Positions 33,045-41,929 of a stretch of 64,000 nucleotides of DNA are shown piece by piece (position 1 is the first letter of the stretch; every line of letters starts with the position of its first letter). The notes under the pieces were generated by a model, which was not told the origin of the DNA, ran no database searches, and was given only the letters and a program-made list of their open reading frames with translations. The position numbers and the translations under genes are program-made. Source of the DNA: Alistipes sp. (GTDB lineage Bacteria; Bacteroidota; Bacteroidia; Bacteroidales; Rikenellaceae); NCBI GenBank assembly GCA_017437045.1, contig JAFSBY010000006.1, positions 1 to 64,000 on the forward strand. Direction: 5' to 3'.

Positions 33045-34583
33045 ATGTGGATCAGATTACTCGCATTGCTCCTCTGTGGTGTTACGTTGTTACCTGTCAG
33101 TGCGCAGGAGAACGCGTTGGCATTCATTAAGTTGCAGAAATTTGTGCGCACCTATCGCTATTTGGATCGATTCTATGTCGATACGACCGATATGGATGCG
33201 CTCGTCGAGGGAGCAATCGTGGGTATGATGGATCGACTGGATCCCCATTCGGCCTACATTTCGGCCGAGGATATGCGCCAGGTGGAGGCCGAGTTTGACG
33301 GCTCTTTCAGCGGTATCGGTATCGAGTTTTCGATCATGCACGACTCGGTTACGGTGGTCAATACGATTGCCGGAGGCCCTGCCGAGCGGGTAGGTGTCAT
33401 GCCCAACGACCGCATTGTGCGGATTGATACCCTCTCGGCGGTCGGTATGCGCCAAAACGAGGTGCCGAAATACTTGCGCGGTAAGCAAGGCTCGAAGGTC
33501 GCTATCGACGTCGTGCGTCGGGGCGAACGCGAACTGCTCCATTTTCTGATCGAGCGTGACCGCATTCCGCTCAATACGATCGACGCGGCCTATATGATCG
33601 ACCGCAAGGTGGGCTATATCAAGGTGAACCGTTTCGGACGCACCACCATGACCGAATTTCGTGAGGCTTGGCAGAAGTTGCACAAACCGGAGCGTCTGAT
33701 TCTTGATTTGCGTGGCAATGGTGGCGGTTTGATGGATCAGGCGATCGAGATGGCCTCGTTCTTCCTGCCGCGTGGTTCGCTGATTGTCTCGACCGAGGGT
33801 CGTGCCGTGCCTCCGACCGCCTATTCGGCGTCGGTCAATGGCGAATCGCTCAAAAGTAAGGTGGTGGTGGTCATCGACGAGGTTTCGGCCTCGGCTTCGG
33901 AGATCGTGGCCGGAGCCTTGCAGGATTGGGATCGGGCGACGATTGTGGGGCGCACGAGCTTTGGTAAGGGATTGGTGCAGCGACAGATACCATTGGGCGA
34001 CGGCTCGGCCGTACGCATCACTGTGGCGCGCTATCATACCCCCTCGGGTCGTGTGATTCAACGCCCCTATGAGCAGGGCAAACGGCGCGAATACTACCTG
34101 AATCATCTGACAGGTTATGCCGATTCGTTGGCGAGCGATGCTCCGACCTATCGTACGCTGAAGGAGGGCCGTGTGGTCTATGGCGGTGGCGGTATTCGTC
34201 CCGATGTGATCGTAGAGGCCGATACGGTGGGTCTGACCCCCTACTACATGCAGTTGGTGCGTCAGGGCGTGGTCCACGAAACGGTGGCCGAGCAGCTGGA
34301 TCGTGAACGTGCCGCCATAGAGGCTGCCTATCCCGATGTGGAGCAATTCCGGACGACGTTTGAGGTGCCGGCCGAGTGGCTCGAGCAGCTGCAACAGCGC
34401 GGTGAGGCGCGTGGCATTGCGCGCCATGCGGAGCAGATGGCCGAGTCCGAGCCGGTGATTCGTCGGCAGATGAAGGCCTTTGTGGCGCAACGTCTGTTTG
34501 GAGTGGAGGGCTTCTATCGCATCATGAATCCGCACGTGCCGGCCTTGCAACGTGCCGTTGAGGAGGTGCAAAAACGCAAATAA
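33045..34583 (+). CDS. S41-family C-terminal processing peptidase
   Basis: The product has 512 aa. A signal peptide ends in VSAQ, a PDZ domain (about 85-165) with SGIGIEF binds C-terminal tails, and the S41 serine protease domain has the Ser in VSASASEIVAGALQD and the Lys in SFGKGLVQRQ, giving a Ser-Lys dyad. An extra C-terminal helical extension of about 150 residues resembles the Bacteroidetes tail-specific protease group. It should act in the periplasm. Its start is 21 bp after hisS. Confidence 0.93.
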   Translation: MWIRLLALLLCGVTLLPVSAQENALAFIKLQKFVRTYRYLDRFYVDTTDMDALVEGAIVGMMDRLDPHSAYISAEDMRQVEAEFDGSFSGIGIEFSIMHDSVTVVNTIAGGPAERVGVMPNDRIVRIDTLSAVGMRQNEVPKYLRGKQGSKVAIDVVRRGERELLHFLIERDRIPLNTIDAAYMIDRKVGYIKVNRFGRTTMTEFREAWQKLHKPERLILDLRGNGGGLMDQAIEMASFFLPRGSLIVSTEGRAVPPTAYSASVNGESLKSKVVVVIDEVSASASEIVAGALQDWDRATIVGRTSFGKGLVQRQIPLGDGSAVRITVARYHTPSGRVIQRPYEQGKRREYYLNHLTGYADSLASDAPTYRTLKEGRVVYGGGGIRPDVIVEADTVGLTPYYMQLVRQGVVHETVAEQLDRERAAIEAAYPDVEQFRTTFEVPAEWLEQLQQRGEARGIARHAEQMAESEPVIRRQMKAFVAQRLFGVEGFYRIMNPHVPALQRAVEEVQKRK

Positions 34584-34595
34584 GCAATACGTAGA

Positions 34596-35204
34596 ATGAA
34601 GATTTTCAGACGACTCTATAATTGGATGCTCTCGTGGAGCGAGTCGCAGTGGGGCGCTACGGCACTCTTTTGCTTCGCCTTTGCCGAATCGAGCTTCTTT
34701 CCGATTCCGCCCGATGTGCTACTGATAGCCCTCTGTCTGGGGGCTACGAAACGATCCTTTCGTTTTGCGGCGATCTGCACGTTGGGATCGGTTATCGGTG
34801 CATTGGCCGGTTATGCCATTGGTTTCTACCTTTGGCAGAATGATGCCGGCGAATATACGGCGTTGGCCAACTGGTTCTATGAACATGTCTTCTCGATGGA
34901 GGCCTTCGAGCGTGTGCAGGCACTCTATGAGCAGTATAATTTCTGGATTGTCTTTACCGCCGGCTTTACGCCACTACCCTACAAACTCTTTACGATTACG
35001 GGTGGTCTGTTTGGCACCAATATCCCGATGTTTATCATCGCCTCGGTCATTTCGCGCGGCCTGCGCTTCTTCCTGATCGGTTGGCTCATTTGGCGATATG
35101 GTGCACCGATCAAAGGCTTCATTGACAAATATTTTAACCTGCTGGCTATTCTGTTTACCATTTTGCTGATTGGGTCCTTCGTCTTGATTGGCTACTATTT
35201 TTAA
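34596..35204 (+). CDS. YqaA/DedA-family membrane protein
   Basis: The product has 202 aa with about five hydrophobic segments and the SNARE-associated (VTT) pattern: FAESSFFPIPPDVLLIALCLG near 29-49 and AGFTPLPYKLFTITGGLFG near 126. DedA-type proteins flip polyprenyl phosphate or phospholipids across the inner membrane or support membrane potential; the YqaA branch is less studied. It is probably co-transcribed with the S41 gene upstream (12 bp) and aroE downstream (21 bp). Confidence 0.88.
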   Translation: MKIFRRLYNWMLSWSESQWGATALFCFAFAESSFFPIPPDVLLIALCLGATKRSFRFAAICTLGSVIGALAGYAIGFYLWQNDAGEYTALANWFYEHVFSMEAFERVQALYEQYNFWIVFTAGFTPLPYKLFTITGGLFGTNIPMFIIASVISRGLRFFLIGWLIWRYGAPIKGFIDKYFNLLAILFTILLIGSFVLIGYYF

Positions 35205-35225
35205 CCTATAAGTTATTCTACTACT

Positions 35226-35960
35226 ATGCGTCGTTTCGGTATTATCGGTCGTCCGCTCCTCCATTCGGCCTCGGCTCGCCACTTTACGGCTAAATTTGAG
35301 CAGGAGCAGTTGGATTGTCAATTTGAGCAGTATGAACTGCCTTCGATCGAGGCGTTGCCCGATTTGTTGGAGCGTCTGCCCGATTTGGTGGGCTTCAATG
35401 TGACGATTCCCTACAAGCAACAGGTGATGCGCTATTTGGATGATTTGGCACCCGAGGCAGCCCGTATCGGCGCGGTGAATTGCGTGCGTCGTCATGCCGA
35501 TGGTCGGCTGGTGGGCCACAATACCGATATTATAGGTCTGCGCGTGGCGTTGAACGAGCTGTTGGAGGATCGTGTGATTGACCATGCTCTGGTGCTGGGT
35601 ACGGGTGGCGCGTCGCAAGCGGTGCAGTATGCTCTCATGGAGCGGGAGATCCCCTATGTGCTCATTTCGCGCGATGAGGCGCGTGGTCACTACACCTACG
35701 ACAACCTGCCTGCGGAGGTAGTCGCCGCATCGAAGCTGATCATCAATGCCACGCCGGTGGGTACATTCCCGAAGGTTGAGGAGGCCCCGCGTCTACCCTA
35801 TGCCTACCTTACGCCGGAGCACCATCTGCTCGATTTGGTCTATAATCCTCCGGTAACCCAATTCTTGGATTATGGGCAACAGCGCGGTGCCCGCACGATG
35901 AATGGCGAGCGGATGTTCTTGGGGCAGGCGGCTGCCGGATGGGCCATTTGGAATGAATAA
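35226..35960 (+). CDS. aroE: Shikimate dehydrogenase
   Basis: AroE reduces 3-dehydroshikimate with NADPH in aromatic amino acid synthesis. The product has 244 aa, slightly short for the family (about 270). It shows FGIIGRPLLHSASA at the N terminus, the catalytic Lys in FNVTIPYKQQV, the Asp in HNTDIIGL, and the nucleotide loop VLGTGGASQAV, followed by NATPVGTFP. Confidence 0.93.
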   Translation: MRRFGIIGRPLLHSASARHFTAKFEQEQLDCQFEQYELPSIEALPDLLERLPDLVGFNVTIPYKQQVMRYLDDLAPEAARIGAVNCVRRHADGRLVGHNTDIIGLRVALNELLEDRVIDHALVLGTGGASQAVQYALMEREIPYVLISRDEARGHYTYDNLPAEVVAASKLIINATPVGTFPKVEEAPRLPYAYLTPEHHLLDLVYNPPVTQFLDYGQQRGARTMNGERMFLGQAAAGWAIWNE

Positions 35961-35981
35961 GACGATACGCCTTACAACCTA

Positions 35982-36017
35982 AAGGGGCTTATCCAACGCG
36001 ATGTTGGATAGCCCCTT
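35982..36017. terminator. Hairpin between convergent aroE and DUF2007 genes
   Basis: AAGGGGCTTATCCAAC (35982-35997) pairs with GTTGGATAGCCCCTT (36003-36017) with one bulge. A T-rich stretch (GGTTTTTC) follows on the plus strand. Confidence 0.8.
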
Positions 36018-36028
36018 GGTTTTTCATA

Positions 36029-36232
36029 CTACAGCCCAAGCTCGCGGCGGGCGCGCGCTTCGTCTTCAGCGCGGACGACTAAGGTTGCTGCGCCACCCAT
36101 TACATTGAGCGATGACATGTACTCGTTGCGGATATCCACCCAGATTTCGGCATCCTGCAAGCGTGTTTTGGCCACTTCGGCCTCGGCGAGTGAGCAGTAC
36201 TCGGCGATCGTTACAAAGGTCGTTGTCTGCAT
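36029..36232 (-). CDS. DUF2007 small protein
   Basis: The product has 67 aa with the DUF2007 pattern (a beta-alpha-beta fold related to signal-transducing P-II-like domains): EYCSLAEAEVAKTRLQDAEIW at the N terminus, then a GGAATLVVRAEDEARARREL segment. The function is unknown. It is a single-gene unit with a 16-bp perfect palindrome 19 bases upstream of its start, suggesting specific control. Confidence 0.85.
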   Translation of the reverse strand: MQTTTFVTIAEYCSLAEAEVAKTRLQDAEIWVDIRNEYMSSLNVMGGAATLVVRAEDEARARRELGL

Positions 36233-36250
36233 ATCGTCATGAGTTTAAGG

Positions 36251-36266
36251 GCCGAAACGTTTCGGC
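36251..36266. promoter_or_regulatory. 16-bp perfect palindrome, LacI-type operator-like
   Basis: GCCGAAACGTTTCGGC is perfectly symmetric with a central CG, the form of many LacI-family operators. It lies between the divergent DUF2007 and dnaE genes, 19 bases from the DUF2007 start and about 70 bases from the dnaE -7 box. A hairpin in the DUF2007 leader is the alternative. Confidence 0.5.
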
Positions 36267-36334
36267 TCTATAAAGTTAAGCATTTTGTTGAAAAAATACA
36301 ACAATCATTCCCCTTTTATTTGCCGAAAAAAATG

Positions 36335-36342
36335 TATCTTTG
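36335..36342 (+). promoter_or_regulatory. -7 box (TATCTTTG) for dnaE
   Basis: It lies 31 bases before the ATG at 36374. Confidence 0.7.
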
Positions 36343-36373
36343 ACCTGTATAAACCTATAGATTGAAAACCCGT

Positions 36374-39300
36374 ATGTCCCGATTTGTCCATCTGCATGTT
36401 CACTCGCAATATTCGATCCTCGATGGTCAGGCGTCTATTACCCGCCTGGTCGATAAAGCGATGGCCGACGGACAACCGGGCATTGCCTTGACCGACCATG
36501 GCAACATGTTCGGTGTCAAGGAGTTCTTCAACTATGTCAAGAAGCAGAACGGCAAGAAGCACGACAAGCTGAAGACGATGAAACGACTCTACGACGGGTT
36601 GGTGAAACTGCGCGCCGAGCACGACGATCTGAAGGTCTATCTGGCTGCCCGCAAGGAGGCGATTGCTCCGTTGGAGGTCAAAGTCAAGCACGACGAGGCC
36701 CTGCCCGAGGAGGCGGAGGCCTATACGAAGGCCAAGAGCCATATTGACGATGTGGTAGCCATGGAGCAGGAGTTCTCGTTCGATCCGGCAGTGGCGTGTG
36801 AGAAGATCGCCAAATTGGAGGCGGTACCCGATTTTAAGCCCATTATCGGTTGCGAGGTCTATGTGGCGCGTCGTGGTGATCTGACGCTGCGCGACAAGGG
36901 CCATAAGGAGGATATGGGTGGTTGGCACTTGATCTTGCTGGCGAAGAACCTGACGGGCTATAAAAACCTGGTCAAGATCGTCTCCAAGGCGTGGACGGAT
37001 GGCTATTATATGCGTCCGCGTACGGACCGTCACGAGTTGGAACGCTACCATGAGGGGTTGATCTGCTGTTCGGCCTGCTTGGGTGGCGAGATTCCGCGTC
37101 GTATTCTGGAGGAGGATATGGAACGTGCCGAGGAGGCCGTGAGCTGGTATAAGCAGATCTTTGGAGAGGATTACTACCTGGAGTTGCAGCTGCACAAAGC
37201 GACGGTCGAACGTGCTAACCATGAAGCCTACGGCATGCAGCTCAAGGTCAATGAGGCTTTGCGCCAATTGGCCGAGAAGTTCCAGGTCAAGACGATTTGT
37301 ACGAACGATGTCCACTTTGTCGATGAGGAGCATGCCGAGGCACACGACCGCCTGATCTGCCTCTCGACAGGTAAGGATCTGGACGACCCGAAACGTATGC
37401 TCTACTCCAAGCAGGAGTGGATGAAGACAACGGCCGAGATGGAGGCCATCTTTGGGGCGACCGACCCGGAGGCGATGGCCAATACGCTGGAGATCTGCGA
37501 TAAGGTGCAGACCTACTCGATTGACCACGCCCCTATCATGCCGAACTTTGCCATTCCGGCCGATTTCGGTACCGAGGAGGAGTATCGAGCCCGCATCAGC
37601 GAACAGGAACTCTTCGAGGAGTTTACGCGCGATGAGAATGGCAAGGTGGTCATGAGCGATGAAGAGGGGCGCAAGAAGATCGAAAAGTTGGGCGGTTACG
37701 ATAAGCTCTACCGCATCAAATTCGAGGCCGACTATCTGGCTCACCTGACCATGAAGGGCGCCAAGCAGCGTTATGGCGATCCTCTGTCGGACGAGGTGGT
37801 CGAGCGTCTGCGTTTCGAGTTGCACATCATGAAGACGATGGGTTTTCCGGGCTACTTCCTTATCGTGCAGGACTTTATCCGTGCCGCGCGCGAGGAGTTG
37901 GATGTCTCGGTCGGCCCGGGACGTGGCTCGGCTGCCGGCTCGGCTGTGGCCTACTGCCTGGGTATTACGCAGATCGACCCGATCCGTTACGACCTGCTGT
38001 TTGAGCGATTCCTGAATCCCGATCGTATCTCGTTGCCCGATATCGACGTCGATTTCGATGACGATGGTCGTGGTCGCGTGTTGAATTGGGTGACCGATAA
38101 ATATGGCAAGGAGAAGGTGGCACACATCATCACCTACGGTACGATGGCTACGAAATTGGCCATCAAGGATGTGGCCCGCGTGCAAAAGCTCCCCCTTTCG
38201 GAGTCGGATCGACTCTGTAAGTTGGTGCCCGATAAGACCCCCGAGGGCAAGCGTGTGAAGAACCTCGGTCAGGCCATTTCGATTGTTCCCGAGTTGAAAG
38301 AGGCCGAGGAGTCGCAAGACCCGATCATGCACGACACGATCCAATATGCCAAGATCCTGGAGGGAAATGTCCGCAATACGGGTGTGCATGCGTGTGGTAC
38401 GATCATTTGCCGCGACGATATTACCGATTGGGTCCCCGTTTCGACTGCCGAAGATAAGGAGACGGGCGAGAAGATGTTGGTGACCCAATACGAGGGTGCC
38501 GTGATCGAGGATACGGGCCTAATCAAGATGGACTTCCTGGGTCTGAAGACCCTCTCGATTTTGCGCGATGCGGTGGCCAATATTCGCCAGACGAAGGGCG
38601 TGGAGGTCGATATCGACGACTTCTCGATCATCACGGATAAGAAAACTTATGAGCTTTATTGCGAGGGTCGCACCGTCGGTACGTTCCAGTTCGAGTCGCC
38701 CGGTATGCAAAAATACCTGCGCGAGTTGCAGCCTTCGACCTTCGAGGATCTGATCGCCATGAATGCCCTCTATCGCCCGGGCCCGATGGACTATATTCCC
38801 GATTTCATTGCCCGCAAACACGGCCGTTCGCCGATTGTCTATGATATTCCGATCATGGAGAAGTATCTGAAAGACACCTACGGCATCACGGTCTATCAGG
38901 AGCAGGTCATGTTGCTCTCGCGTCTGTTGGGCAGCTTTACGCGTGGCGAGTCGGATACGCTGCGTAAGGCCATGGGTAAGAAGATCAAATCGAAGCTGGA
39001 TGAGTTGCGTCCCGAGTTCTTGAAGCGCGGCTCGGCCAATGGCCACGACCCCAAGGTGCTGAAGAAGATTTGGAGCGACTGGGAGAAATTTGCCGAGTAT
39101 GCCTTCAATAAATCGCACGCTACGTGCTATTCGTGGGTAGCCTTCCAGACCGCCTATCTGAAGGCCAACTATCCGTCGGAGTATATGGCAGCCGTCCTGA
39201 GCCGAAACTTGGCGAACGTAGGTCAGCTGACGATCTACATGGACGAGTGTAAGCGCATGGGATTGGAGGTGCTCGGCTCGGATGTGAACGAGTCGATGAA

Positions 39301-40354
39301 GGTCTTCTCGGCCATCAAGAATGGCAATATCCGTTTTGGCTTGGCGGCGGTGAAGGGTGTCGGTGAGGCGGCAGCCGAGAGTATCATTGGCGAGCGCGAG
39401 GCGCATGGTCTCTATAAAGACATTTATGACTTCTTCGAGCGCGTCAATTATTCGGTGGTCAATCGTAAGTGTTTGGAGAATCTGGCTATGGCCGGATCGT
39501 TTGACTCCTTCTCGGGCTTCCATCGCAGCAAATTCATGGCACCCGATCAGCGTGACAGCCAGGCGACCTTCTTGGAGATGCTGATTCGCTACGGACAGCG
39601 CGTACAGGCCGAGAAGAACAACGCCCAGCAGAGCCTTTTTGGTGGCGGCGGTACGGCCGATATTCAACGTCCTACCCTACCCGTGTGTGAGGATTGGAGC
39701 CCGCTCGAGACGCTCAATAAGGAGCGCGAAATGATGGGTCACTACCTCTCGGCTCACCCGCTGGATGCCTATAAGATCATCTTGGAGAATATGTGTAAGA
39801 CGCAGCTCTCAGATTTGGATGATATGGAGGCCTTGCGCGGTAAGGAGATTGCTGTGGCCGGTCAGGTGGTCTTGGTGCAGAATCTGATGACCCGCACGGG
39901 CAAGAATTTCGGTAAGTTTAGGTTGGAGGATTATAATTCGAGCCATGAGTTTGTGCTCTTTGGTAAGGATTATGAGAATTTCCGCCCCTATCTGTTTGAG
40001 AACTATTTCCTGATGGTGCGCGGTAAGGTGCAGCCACGTCCTTATCAGAAGGAGGGCGAGCCGGAGCAGCTCGAGTTTAAGATCCTTTCGATCATGCAGC
40101 TGGACGAGGTGCGCGATACGATGATCAAGGAGGTCATCTTGCAGATTCCCATTCGGGAACTGACCCCCACATTCCTGGCCGGCCTGAGCCACCACGTGAA
40201 GGAGGCAAAGGGCAAAACGATCCTGCGCATGCGGGTCTATGACCCCGAGACGAACGTGGCCGTGCGCCTCTTCTCGAAACGCTATCAGGTGGAGCTGACG
40301 CAGGCATTGGCCGACTATTTGAAAGAGAACGAAATCGAATATACAATTTCATAA
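36374..40354 (+). CDS. dnaE: DNA polymerase III alpha subunit
   Basis: This is the replicative polymerase, with 1326 aa compared with about 1160 in E. coli. The PHP domain begins FVHLHVHSQYS. The palm carries the catalytic motif LPDIDVDFDD. A clamp-binding QQSLF motif precedes the OB-fold region, and the C-terminal domain interacts with tau. The size difference includes an insertion of about 95 charged, coiled-coil-like residues (about 57-152) between VKEFFNYV and FKPIIGCEVYVA in the PHP domain. The start is the ATG at 36374; a TTG 12 bases upstream is in frame but unlikely. Confidence 0.97.
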   Translation: MSRFVHLHVHSQYSILDGQASITRLVDKAMADGQPGIALTDHGNMFGVKEFFNYVKKQNGKKHDKLKTMKRLYDGLVKLRAEHDDLKVYLAARKEAIAPLEVKVKHDEALPEEAEAYTKAKSHIDDVVAMEQEFSFDPAVACEKIAKLEAVPDFKPIIGCEVYVARRGDLTLRDKGHKEDMGGWHLILLAKNLTGYKNLVKIVSKAWTDGYYMRPRTDRHELERYHEGLICCSACLGGEIPRRILEEDMERAEEAVSWYKQIFGEDYYLELQLHKATVERANHEAYGMQLKVNEALRQLAEKFQVKTICTNDVHFVDEEHAEAHDRLICLSTGKDLDDPKRMLYSKQEWMKTTAEMEAIFGATDPEAMANTLEICDKVQTYSIDHAPIMPNFAIPADFGTEEEYRARISEQELFEEFTRDENGKVVMSDEEGRKKIEKLGGYDKLYRIKFEADYLAHLTMKGAKQRYGDPLSDEVVERLRFELHIMKTMGFPGYFLIVQDFIRAAREELDVSVGPGRGSAAGSAVAYCLGITQIDPIRYDLLFERFLNPDRISLPDIDVDFDDDGRGRVLNWVTDKYGKEKVAHIITYGTMATKLAIKDVARVQKLPLSESDRLCKLVPDKTPEGKRVKNLGQAISIVPELKEAEESQDPIMHDTIQYAKILEGNVRNTGVHACGTIICRDDITDWVPVSTAEDKETGEKMLVTQYEGAVIEDTGLIKMDFLGLKTLSILRDAVANIRQTKGVEVDIDDFSIITDKKTYELYCEGRTVGTFQFESPGMQKYLRELQPSTFEDLIAMNALYRPGPMDYIPDFIARKHGRSPIVYDIPIMEKYLKDTYGITVYQEQVMLLSRLLGSFTRGESDTLRKAMGKKIKSKLDELRPEFLKRGSANGHDPKVLKKIWSDWEKFAEYAFNKSHATCYSWVAFQTAYLKANYPSEYMAAVLSRNLANVGQLTIYMDECKRMGLEVLGSDVNESMKVFSAIKNGNIRFGLAAVKGVGEAAAESIIGEREAHGLYKDIYDFFERVNYSVVNRKCLENLAMAGSFDSFSGFHRSKFMAPDQRDSQATFLEMLIRYGQRVQAEKNNAQQSLFGGGGTADIQRPTLPVCEDWSPLETLNKEREMMGHYLSAHPLDAYKIILENMCKTQLSDLDDMEALRGKEIAVAGQVVLVQNLMTRTGKNFGKFRLEDYNSSHEFVLFGKDYENFRPYLFENYFLMVRGKVQPRPYQKEGEPEQLEFKILSIMQLDEVRDTMIKEVILQIPIRELTPTFLAGLSHHVKEAKGKTILRMRVYDPETNVAVRLFSKRYQVELTQALADYLKENEIEYTIS

Positions 40355-40381
40355 TATCAACCAATAAAAAACTGTACAACT

Positions 40382-40696
40382 ATGGCAATGGAAATCAACA
40401 ACAACAATTTGGCCGACCTGCTGGCCGGTGATCAGCCCGTCGTAATCGACTTCTGGGCAACCTGGTGTGGCCCCTGCCGCACGATTGCTCCGATCGTGGA
40501 GAAGCTGGCTGCGGAGTATGAGGGTAAGGTCGTTATCGGCAAGTGTGATGTCGAGGAGAACGACGATATCACGATGAAATATGGCGTGCGCAACATCCCG
40601 ACGATCATCTTCGTGAAGGGTGGTCAGGTGGTCGATAAGCAGGTGGGTGCCTGCTCGGAGGCTGCGTTGCGGGAGAAGATCGAAAAACTGCTCTAA
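40382..40696 (+). CDS. trxA: Thioredoxin
   Basis: The product has 104 aa and is a classical cytoplasmic thioredoxin with active site WCGPC (Cys29, Cys32) and the cis-Pro segment NIPTIIFVKGG. It lies 27 bp after dnaE and 12 bp before an aldose epimerase gene, so it is probably co-transcribed. It reduces ribonucleotide reductase and other cytoplasmic disulfides. Confidence 0.95.
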   Translation: MAMEINNNNLADLLAGDQPVVIDFWATWCGPCRTIAPIVEKLAAEYEGKVVIGKCDVEENDDITMKYGVRNIPTIIFVKGGQVVDKQVGACSEAALREKIEKLL

Positions 40697-40708
40697 TTTA
40701 CCGCTATT

Positions 40709-41701
40709 ATGATCCGCACTATCCAATGGAACGGCCTGCAGGCTGTCGAGTTCTCGAAGGGCGATTATACGGCCCTGTTGATCCCCTCGGTGGGTGCTAA
40801 TTTGGTGCGTCTGGCCAATACGAAGCTCGGTGTGGAGATCTTGCGTACACCGACGGCCGAGGAGGTGGAGACCTTCAAGACCCGTCCGCAGATCTTCGGT
40901 TTGCCGCTGCTGTTCCCGCCCAACCGTATTGAGGATGGTCGTTATACGTTCGAGGGACGTACGTACCAATATCCGATCACGATCGAGAAGGAGAATAACT
41001 ACCACCACGGCATCATCAAGGGTGAGCCGTTCGTAGTCTCGAAGGCGATCGAGGATGAGGAGGTTGTCAAGATCGAGTGCCGCTACTATGCCAATGCGGC
41101 CAACGACGCTATTTATAAGGATTTCCCCCACGCATTCAAGTGCAAGGTGGTCTATAAACTCTCGCAGAAGGGCTTGAAGCAGGAGGTTGTCTTTGAGAAT
41201 CGCAGCGAGCAGTCGATGCCCGTGGGTGTGGGCTTCCATACCCCGATGATGATCCCCTTTGCCGGTGGTGAGGCGGCCGATTATCGCATGCGTGTAGCCG
41301 TTGGCGAGCAGGTGGAGCTCAGCGCACGTAACCTGCCTACGGGCAAGCGTCTGCCGCTCAATGAGCAGTATGCCAAGTTGCGTGGCGAGGGCCTTCAGGT
41401 GACCGATTGCGAGCCGATCGAGGCCGGCTTCACGCTGCAAGAGATCGAGGTCGATGGTAAGCTCTATCGCGGTGCCGTGGTTGAAAACCTAAAGACGGGC
41501 GTGCGTGCCTTCTATGAGGTGGATGAGAAGACGATCTATTGGACCATCTGGAACAACGGAGGCAAGGAGCCCTATTGCTGCCCCGAGCCGCAGTCGTGGG
41601 TGACCAATGCGCCCAATGCGGCCAATCGTGAGGCCGTAGGCTTTGCTGCCATCGCTCCGGGTGAGAAGTGGACGGCGGTCTATAAGCTCTACGCCAAGTA
41701 G
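40709..41701 (+). CDS. Aldose 1-epimerase-family protein
   Basis: The product has 330 aa with a galactose-mutarotase-like beta-supersandwich pattern: LLFPPNRIEDGRYTFEGRTY (Asn/Arg substrate contacts), NNYHHGIIKGEPF with a candidate catalytic His, and VGFHTPMMIPF with a second His. There is no signal peptide. It would interconvert sugar anomers or act on a phospho-sugar; the exact sugar is not evident. A strong hairpin follows at 41727. Confidence 0.85.
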   Translation: MIRTIQWNGLQAVEFSKGDYTALLIPSVGANLVRLANTKLGVEILRTPTAEEVETFKTRPQIFGLPLLFPPNRIEDGRYTFEGRTYQYPITIEKENNYHHGIIKGEPFVVSKAIEDEEVVKIECRYYANAANDAIYKDFPHAFKCKVVYKLSQKGLKQEVVFENRSEQSMPVGVGFHTPMMIPFAGGEAADYRMRVAVGEQVELSARNLPTGKRLPLNEQYAKLRGEGLQVTDCEPIEAGFTLQEIEVDGKLYRGAVVENLKTGVRAFYEVDEKTIYWTIWNNGGKEPYCCPEPQSWVTNAPNAANREAVGFAAIAPGEKWTAVYKLYAK

Positions 41702-41726
41702 CAATCCGCCTATCGTGCTGCAATGG

Positions 41727-41756
41727 AGAGGCTGCCCCCGCAAGTGGGCAGCCTCT
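41727..41756 (+). terminator. Terminator after the aldose epimerase gene
   Basis: AGAGGCTGCCC (41727-41737) pairs with GGGCAGCCTCT (41746-41756), followed by TGTTGTT. Confidence 0.85.
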
Positions 41757-41807
41757 TGTTGTTAGACCCGCGGCAGCTCCGGACGGCGAGGAGTGTGTAT
41801 CGTCGGT

Positions 41808-41837
41808 TTTGTCAGCCGTTCACTGACAAATTGGCAG
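41808..41837. promoter_or_regulatory. Palindromic operator-like cluster upstream of htpG
   Basis: TTTGTCAG (41808-41815) and CTGACAAA (41823-41830) form a perfect interrupted palindrome. The second arm also begins CTGACAAATTGGCAG (41823-41837), itself a near-palindrome. A tandem 9-bp repeat, AATGCCTCG, follows at 41841-41859. This looks like an activator-binding region. Confidence 0.5.
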
Positions 41838-41869
41838 AAAAATGCCTCGGAATGCCTCGCTGAAGGGGC

Positions 41870-41885
41870 TGGCATAGCGTTTGTT
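41870..41885 (+). promoter_or_regulatory. Sigma54-like -24/-12 element for htpG
   Basis: TGGCATAGCGTTTGTT aligns with TGGCACG-N4-TTGCW. The GG and TTG are in register, but the C of the -12 GC is T. I see no TAnnTTTG box in this gap. A start at about 41896 would give a leader of about 34 bases. Confidence 0.45.
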
Positions 41886-41929
41886 GTAGAGAGGAGAAAA
41901 CAGAAAACAACAAAAAACGCTATACAAAC

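Noticed and set aside
36305..38488. A 727-codon open frame on the minus strand opposite dnaE
   Set aside because: It lies wholly against a perfectly recognisable dnaE, its sequence has the repetitive R/H/L-rich look of a codon-bias shadow, and it has no start signal or domain.
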